DNA of 58,593 nucleotides from a virus, in the IMG/VR virus record IMGVR_UViG_3300048833_000177, positions 1 to 58,593 of that record; one strand, 5' to 3'. A model generated the notes under the pieces. That model worked only from the letters and a program-made list of their open reading frames with translations, had not been told where the DNA came from and did no database searches. Position numbers and translations under genes: made by a program. Each line of letters opens with the position of its first letter. Position 1 is the first letter of the stretch. Positions 54,882-58,593 of the stretch are shown here, in pieces.

Positions 54882-55778
54882 TCATCGAACGTCAGCGAAC
54901 AGCGGCAGTTGGCCGGCGATGATCGTCCCGCCTTTGGCGAGATTGCATCGCCTGCACGCGCATTGGACGTTGGCCCATGTGTGAGGGCCACCCATTGCCA
55001 TGGGGATGCGGTGATCCATCTCCGGCGCGTTGGGCTCATAGGTTCCCATGAGGCGCTGCGGTGTCTTCACTCCGCAGACCTGACAGCGCCAGCGGTCGCG
55101 CTCGAATAGCTTAAGGCGATTGACCGGCTCATAGGCGACGCCGTGATAGCGGGCGCGCTTTCGGGCCTTGTTGCCGTACACCTTGCGGCTTCGGTTTGAA
55201 GCGCTGCGCTTGCAGGCGGCGGAACAGAAGCCGGCGCTACCATGATGCGGCACGAAAGGCGCTGCGCAGCCCTTGCAGGGACGCGGCTGGTGTATCAGCG
55301 CGGGCTTAGGCGGCGCCTTTGGTCTAGGTTGCCAGCCCGTTCGTTCTTTCCAGCGCTCTCGCTCTGCCCGCTTGGCCTGCTGCGGCGAGCTGTATTTCCG
55401 AATGCCGTTCGCTTGGCATGCGCGGCTACAGTAAAGCCCTTTACTGTTGCGCGTCGGCATGAACAGCGCGGCGCATTGCTGGCATGTGCGCCTGTTGCGT
55501 TCGGCGGAGCGAGCGGATCGGGTCTGATGCGCCTTGGCATTGGCACATGCAGTGCCGCAGCATGTGACGCGGCTGTTGAGCGGCTTGAACCTGATGCCGC
55601 AGACGGCGCAATCCCTATCGGTTAGCAGCGTGCGGGGCGGCCCCTTAGCGGGCCGGCATCCCGTGGCGCAGTAGTGCGGCCTTCGTCCTCGAGTGCCAGG
55701 CGCAACATAGATCAGCGCAGAGCATGCCTTACAGGCTGGCGCATTGCGCCCGTCATCGCATACAAAGGCCGAAGCCAT
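54882..55778 (-). CDS. HNH endonuclease with four zinc knuckles
   Basis: 298 residues. Four repeats of C-x2-C-x(13-17)-C-x3-C occur at about residues 16-41, 57-78, 99-121 and 168-189. Then a C-terminal HNH domain: CQVC (C232, C235), PEMDHRIPM with the catalytic His 256, PHTWANVQC with the Asn, and CRRCN. Basic linkers separate the knuckles. HNH genes beside terminase often help cos cleavage or packaging; zinc arrays like this are uncommon and may read DNA sequence. Confidence 0.85.
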   Translation of the reverse strand: MASAFVCDDGRNAPACKACSALIYVAPGTRGRRPHYCATGCRPAKGPPRTLLTDRDCAVCGIRFKPLNSRVTCCGTACANAKAHQTRSARSAERNRRTCQQCAALFMPTRNSKGLYCSRACQANGIRKYSSPQQAKRAERERWKERTGWQPRPKAPPKPALIHQPRPCKGCAAPFVPHHGSAGFCSAACKRSASNRSRKVYGNKARKRARYHGVAYEPVNRLKLFERDRWRCQVCGVKTPQRLMGTYEPNAPEMDHRIPMAMGGPHTWANVQCACRRCNLAKGGTIIAGQLPLFADVR

Positions 55779-55846
55779 ATCGAACCCTCAACGTTCGGTG
55801 CGGTCAGGGCTCGCGTCGGTGCTGGTAACACCGCGCGAGTCCGCCC

Positions 55847-56146
55847 TTATGGCGCTAGGCGACGCGCTTTCTCGTCAGCAGTTTTGCGCCCATGGCACGG
55901 TGCGCACAATGCCTTTCCCGGCCCGAACGGGTCGCCGCCATCCTTTATCTCGATGACGTGATCGGCGTAGAGCTTCACGCCTGCGGCGCCGCAGCTCTCG
56001 CATTTCCAGCCGGCCCGCTCTTTCACAGCGTTGGCCCAATCGCGATGCGCGGCCGTCTGATAGTGCGGATCGGGCTGCTTAGGCTGGCGTGGCCAGCGTG
56101 AAGGCGCAGCGCCAAGGCGTGGCGGTAGAGCGCGCAAGCGTCCCAT
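55847..56146 (-). CDS. HNH endonuclease (terminase-adjacent type)
   Basis: 99 residues. HRDWANAVKERAGWKCESCG, then KLYADHVIEIKDGGDPF with the catalytic His and NALC-type CAPCHGRKTADE. This is the short HNH family commonly found next to terminase genes of HK97-like phages, where it assists cohesive-end cutting. It lies 69 bases upstream of the zinc-array HNH. Basic N terminus rich in Arg and Pro. Confidence 0.85.
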   Translation of the reverse strand: MGRLRALPPRLGAAPSRWPRQPKQPDPHYQTAAHRDWANAVKERAGWKCESCGAAGVKLYADHVIEIKDGGDPFGPGKALCAPCHGRKTADEKARRLAP

Positions 56147-56155
56147 GTGCGGCGG

Positions 56156-56485
56156 TTAGATGCCGTCGCCGTCTGTCATAGGCTGGCGAGGTTCGGGGCT
56201 GGCGTCGTCGGGCCACTCGCACGAAACCACAATGCGATCATGCAAGCCAATATGGCGCACGGTTCCGTCTGCGAACTCGACATGGCGCTTGATGACCATT
56301 GGCCCGCGATCAAAAGCGACCGATGCTTGGCCCATGGTGAACTCGCCGGGCAAGAGGCCAGGCGAAACGACCTCGCCAACGAGTGATGCCGAGCCGTGCA
56401 CCATGCCGCCTTTGGCAAGCGCTGGCGCTGCGACTGCGGCAACCGGCGCTAGGCCGATCATAGCGAGCAAGCTGCGACGGTTCAT
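56156..56485 (-). CDS. Small protein with twin-arginine signal
   Basis: 109 residues from the ATG at 56485. MNRRSLLAMIGLAPVAAVAA PALA is a twin-arginine signal with alanine-rich end. The mature domain has MVIKRHVEFADGTVRHIGLH and IVVSCEWPDD, unrecognised. Apparent first gene of the leftward late operon. Exported proteins of this shape also occur in the accessory block (21989). Confidence 0.65.
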   Translation of the reverse strand: MNRRSLLAMIGLAPVAAVAAPALAKGGMVHGSASLVGEVVSPGLLPGEFTMGQASVAFDRGPMVIKRHVEFADGTVRHIGLHDRIVVSCEWPDDASPEPRQPMTDGDGI

Positions 56486-56891
56486 TGTGGCGACCCCTGT
56501 ATGAGAGCCGGCGGGATGCGGCCGCATTGCCCGCCGGGTGGCCGCTGCGCCGATACGCTGGCGCAGTTGTTCGGCCTTGTGCTGATCCTGAAACGCAAGA
56601 CGCCAGCCGGGTTAGGGCTGGCGTCGCGTTGGCTGGCGTCGCTGGCGCTACCTTGGCGCTGCTATCGACGTTGGCCCTATGGTCGCGAGAGAGAATCCAT
56701 TTTCAACGTAGTGTCAACAATGGCGATTTGATTGTTTCTGATTTTGATCGAATGCGAGGGCGCGAATGTGAGCGTGCGGAATCGCATGCAGCGAGGCTTT
56801 CACACGCGACTTCAAGGGGATGCGGCGCATGAGAAAGCCCGCAGGGCGAACCTTGCGGGCTTGTTTGGGTGCGGAGTGATTCGGGCTGGCG
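56486..56891. other. Late-operon leader region
   Basis: 406 bases with no convincing gene; two 36-codon minus frames (about 56677-56787 and 56720-56830) lack ribosome sites. It contains direct repeats of GCTGGCGTCG (near 56627-56643), a conspicuous AT-rich stretch at about 56690-56760, and a TTGACA on the minus strand (56712-56717) that could be the late promoter's -35, though no clear -10 follows. The terminator at 56835-56862 lies at its right edge. Confidence 0.55.
56835..56862 (-). terminator. Hairpin terminator after the XRE gene
   Basis: A perfect nine-base stem (AAGCCCGCA with TGCGGGCTT) with a ten-base loop, followed on the minus strand by TTTCTC. It ends the regulator transcript before the late region; on the plus strand TTGTTT follows so it may work both ways. 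Confidence 0.68.
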
Positions 56892-57350
56892 CTATGGCTT
56901 GCGACTGGACGCGGCTAGACGAACGCCTATCCCTTCGTTTCCATCATCGTCCAGAACCTTGACGCCGCGCGCCTCGATTGTGGCGTTGATTGCGCGCCAT
57001 GCCTTCGCGGTCGGCTTAGGCCCGCCGGGCTTCGGTTCCTCGATGCGAGATACTGTTGCCCGGCTAAGGCCGGCCAGCTCGCCGAATTGCGTCTGCGATA
57101 GGCCCATTAGCGATCTCGCTGCTGCGACTTGGCCAGGCGAGAGGATGCGGGGCGGCGCTTCGGCGCTGGCATGCTCGATCAGGGGCGCGGGTTGAGGATC
57201 GAGCGCTGCCGCGCGCTGCGACTTGGCAATGCGCGCGGCCTTCGCCGGCTTTGCCTTCTGCTTTGGCGCGACCTTCGGCGCTTCCTGCTTTTCCACCGCG
57301 CGAGATGCGAACGGATTGAGCGGCGTGGACGGGTCGGACTTGATCGCCAA
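56892..57350 (-). CDS. XRE-family transcriptional regulator
   Basis: 152 residues. The first 65 are a Lys/Ala/Pro-rich, probably disordered arm; then a classic HTH: LSPGQVAAARSLMGLSQTQF, GELAGLSRATVSRIEEPKPG, followed by a helix pair (KAWRAINATIEARGVKVLDD). Ends with NEGIGVRL, a tail common to Aca-like and XRE regulators of mobile elements. It diverges from the small plus-strand genes at 57497 and probably controls that promoter and itself. Confidence 0.82.
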   Translation of the reverse strand: MAIKSDPSTPLNPFASRAVEKQEAPKVAPKQKAKPAKAARIAKSQRAAALDPQPAPLIEHASAEAPPRILSPGQVAAARSLMGLSQTQFGELAGLSRATVSRIEEPKPGGPKPTAKAWRAINATIEARGVKVLDDDGNEGIGVRLAASSRKP

Positions 57351-57376
57351 AATCGGGCCTCAACATATTCTGAGAA

Positions 57377-57424
57377 TTTTGCAGCAAATCACTTGACGCA
57401 TTTTGCAGCTTGCAGCATATTGCA
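57377..57424 (+). promoter_or_regulatory. Divergent promoter with TTTTGCAGC operator repeats
   Basis: TTGACG (57393-57398), 17 bases, then CATATT (57416-57421) is the best promoter in the window. TTTTGCAGC occurs at 57377-57385 and 57401-57409 (24 bases apart), and TTGCAGC at 57410-57416, with a further TTGCA at 57420. These overlap both boxes, so a regulator bound here would block it. The XRE gene, starting at 57350, is the obvious candidate. Confidence 0.62.
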
Positions 57425-57496
57425 TCTTATCGGGGCGAGCAAGACGCAACCCCGGAAACGGCCTCACGGTGAGGCGTCCTAGAGGGACCAGCGATC

Positions 57497-57685
57497 ATGA
57501 CCATCATCAAGCGCAACAGCATCTCGCTTTCCGCCAACGCAAGCGAGAATGGATTCCCCCTGACGGCGCGTCCGTTTCTGACGCCTGGGGCTGGCGACTT
57601 TGCGGGCCGTGTCGAGGGCCGGGATCGCCGCAAGGTTCGGCGTCTCCGCATCAGCGACAAGCGTTCCTTTCTCTCTGGCATGTGA
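57497..57685 (+). CDS. Small basic hypothetical protein
   Basis: 62 residues, N-terminally Ser-rich and C-terminally basic (GRDRRKVRRLRISDKRSFLS). GAGGG ten bases before the ATG. First gene of the rightward operon that reaches the right edge. No family recognised; a small early or anti-host gene is possible from its position. Confidence 0.5.
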   Translation: MTIIKRNSISLSANASENGFPLTARPFLTPGAGDFAGRVEGRDRRKVRRLRISDKRSFLSGM

Positions 57686-57695
57686 GGGCAGGCCA

Positions 57696-57986
57696 ATGAC
57701 CGCGACCGTTCTCGACCTCGATCTCCGCCAGTCTGCGGAGGCGCATTTCTTCCGGGTCTCGCCTTGCCGGATCGAACCGGGATGCGAGCCGGACGATACC
57801 AACGTGGAGCGCTGCGCGCCCGGCGATGCCGAGTGGTTCGGGGTCTACTATGGCCGCACCGATGCGCCCGAATTGGCGCTTGCAGACTTCGACACGGAAG
57901 CTGAGGCGCTGACGTTCGCTCGCCAGACGGCCGGAAGCCGGCCCGTCTATCTCTTTGACCCGGTGAATGGGGAGCGGCTGGCATGA
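57696..57986 (+). CDS. Hypothetical protein
   Basis: 96 residues from the ATG at 57696. Acidic with FFRVSPCRIEPGCEPDD, a beta part (AEWFGVYYGRTDAPELALAD) and a helix. No family recognised. The cysteine pair and acidic charge are noted without function. ATGA overlap with the next gene. Confidence 0.62.
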   Translation: MTATVLDLDLRQSAEAHFFRVSPCRIEPGCEPDDTNVERCAPGDAEWFGVYYGRTDAPELALADFDTEAEALTFARQTAGSRPVYLFDPVNGERLA

Positions 57987-58237
57987 GCGGGGCAGACCTC
58001 ACCTATTCCCCGGCCGGGCCGTTCGTCGCGTTCTTCGCGGAAACGCCCGCTGGCGAGGCCGCATGGCGGGAACTGGCCAGCCATAGCGATGGAACGGCAA
58101 AGTTCCTTCCTGCGCAGTTGCCGGGCGTGCTGTCGCAACTCTGCGCGGCGGGATACCGAGTCGCCAAGGCAAAGCCCCGCGCGCCGCTGTCGGCTGACGA
58201 TCTCGACGCGATGCTGTCGGAACTGACGGCGCCCTAA
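57983..58237 (+). CDS. Hypothetical protein
   Basis: 84 residues. AEAAWRELA-type helix, then a core (AQLPGVLSQLCAAGYRVAKA) and a charged end (DDLDAMLSELTAP). Reads like the small partner proteins encoded next to conserved phage accessory genes, but no family is recognised. Starts in the ATGA overlap. Confidence 0.6.
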   Translation: MSGADLTYSPAGPFVAFFAETPAGEAAWRELASHSDGTAKFLPAQLPGVLSQLCAAGYRVAKAKPRAPLSADDLDAMLSELTAP

Positions 58238-58339
58238 CCGCCTATCGCCGGACGCCACGCGCGCCCGGGCCGGATTCCCCACTCCCCTTTCAACCCGACA
58301 CGCGCGGCGATGGCTGGCGCGTGAATGAGGAAGCACGCC

Positions 58340-58593
58340 ATGAGCAAGGTTCAGATTGCGGCGGAATTGGCCGCGCTGCTACTCGACGAAAGCCACTTTT
58401 GCCAGTCGATCCCGGCATTCCGCGAAGCCTATTTCCAGCGGACCGGCGACCGCTACGCCAGCGCCCCGCCCCATGTCGCGGCACGGGATGCGCTCGCATT
58501 GCTCCGGATCGGCGCCAGCGTTTCGCGTTGGGCCGAGCGGGCATGCAACGGGATCGTTCGCTATCAGGGCAACGGCATATCGTGCGGCACTTG
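58340..58593 (+). CDS. Hypothetical protein, cut by the right edge
   Basis: At least 84 residues before the edge. A good ribosome site (AGGAAG seven bases upstream) precedes the ATG. The visible part is helical (QIAAELAALLLDESHFCQSI, ARDALALLRIGASVSRWAER), ending in IVRYQGNGISCGT. No family recognised; continues beyond the window. Confidence 0.6.
   Translation, partial: MSKVQIAAELAALLLDESHFCQSIPAFREAYFQRTGDRYASAPPHVAARDALALLRIGASVSRWAERACNGIVRYQGNGISCGT

Noticed and set aside
56677-56830. Two overlapping 36-codon frames in the late leader
   Set aside because: No ribosome site and no hydrophobic or family pattern; composition follows the AT-rich stretch.
56892-57350. XRE regulator as an anti-CRISPR-associated (Aca) gene
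   Set aside because: Aca genes usually lie downstream of acr genes in one operon. Here the gene is divergent and no small acidic acr-like gene is in the same transcript; kept only as a general XRE regulator.
1-58593. tRNA genes, rRNA, insertion sequences, CRISPR arrays
   Set aside because: No cloverleaf with conserved T-arm, no transposase with terminal repeats, and no evenly spaced repeat array was noticed on either strand. A tRNA at an att site may lie outside the window.

Overview
This window is a GC-rich (roughly two thirds G+C by eye) temperate siphovirus genome or prophage, missing some sequence beyond both ends. The protein types (twin-arginine leaders, DUF1643, GapR-like and HK97-type structural genes) and the use of GTG starts suggest an alphaproteobacterial host, probably Hyphomicrobiales. 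The host is an inference; no host gene is present to confirm it. No tRNA, rRNA, insertion sequence or CRISPR array was found.

Layout. (1) About 1-6903, minus strand: replication and repair operon with a DnaB-type helicase cut by the window edge, a DNA methyltransferase, a 5'-3' exonuclease, a RuvC-like nuclease and small regulators. (2) About 6904-9340: immunity region. A Cro-like gene (minus) diverges from a CI-type self-cleaving repressor (plus), which is translationally coupled to a lipoprotein gene. An HNH gene lies antisense to the downstream transcript, a strong plus-strand terminator follows, and then an early promoter. The inverted repeat GCATAA-N4-TTATGC occurs at both promoter regions and is the best operator candidate. 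(3) 9372-21541, plus strand: a long, tightly overlapping early operon. It holds many small unknown genes, a RecT/Bet recombinase, an HNH-like protein, DUF1643, a HAD nucleotidase, an ASCH-like protein, an excisionase and a tyrosine integrase. Inverted and direct repeats at the integrase end probably mark attP arms. (4) 21732-24793, plus strand: accessory genes, including a protein with a C-terminal domain very like type II (R67/DfrB) dihydrofolate reductase and a MazG-like protein. (5) 24803-56485, minus strand: the late operon. Read from the right in transcription order it runs HNH proteins, terminase, protease-capsid fusion, two decoration-like paralogs, portal, a repeat protein, head-tail adaptors, tail tube, a frameshifted G/GT tail chaperone pair, tape measure, a retropepsin-like protease, tail tip and fibres, then endolysin, overlapping Rz/Rz1 spanins and holin. 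A hairpin with a U-run at 24442-24474 would end it. (6) 56892-57350: an XRE-type regulator on the minus strand, diverging from a small plus-strand operon (57497 to the right edge) across a promoter with repeated TTTTGCAGC boxes.

Genes within each block mostly overlap by 1-8 bases (ATGA, GTGA, TGATG), so translational coupling is the rule. The observations most worth following up are the DfrB-like domain in a phage protein, the retropepsin-like protease placed between tape measure and tail hub, a well-formed -1 frameshift signal in a chaperone gene that has no start codon of its own, a paired EF-hand in the tape measure protein, and the lipoprotein coupled to the repressor. All assignments come from reading the sequence and remembered family motifs; no database search was run.
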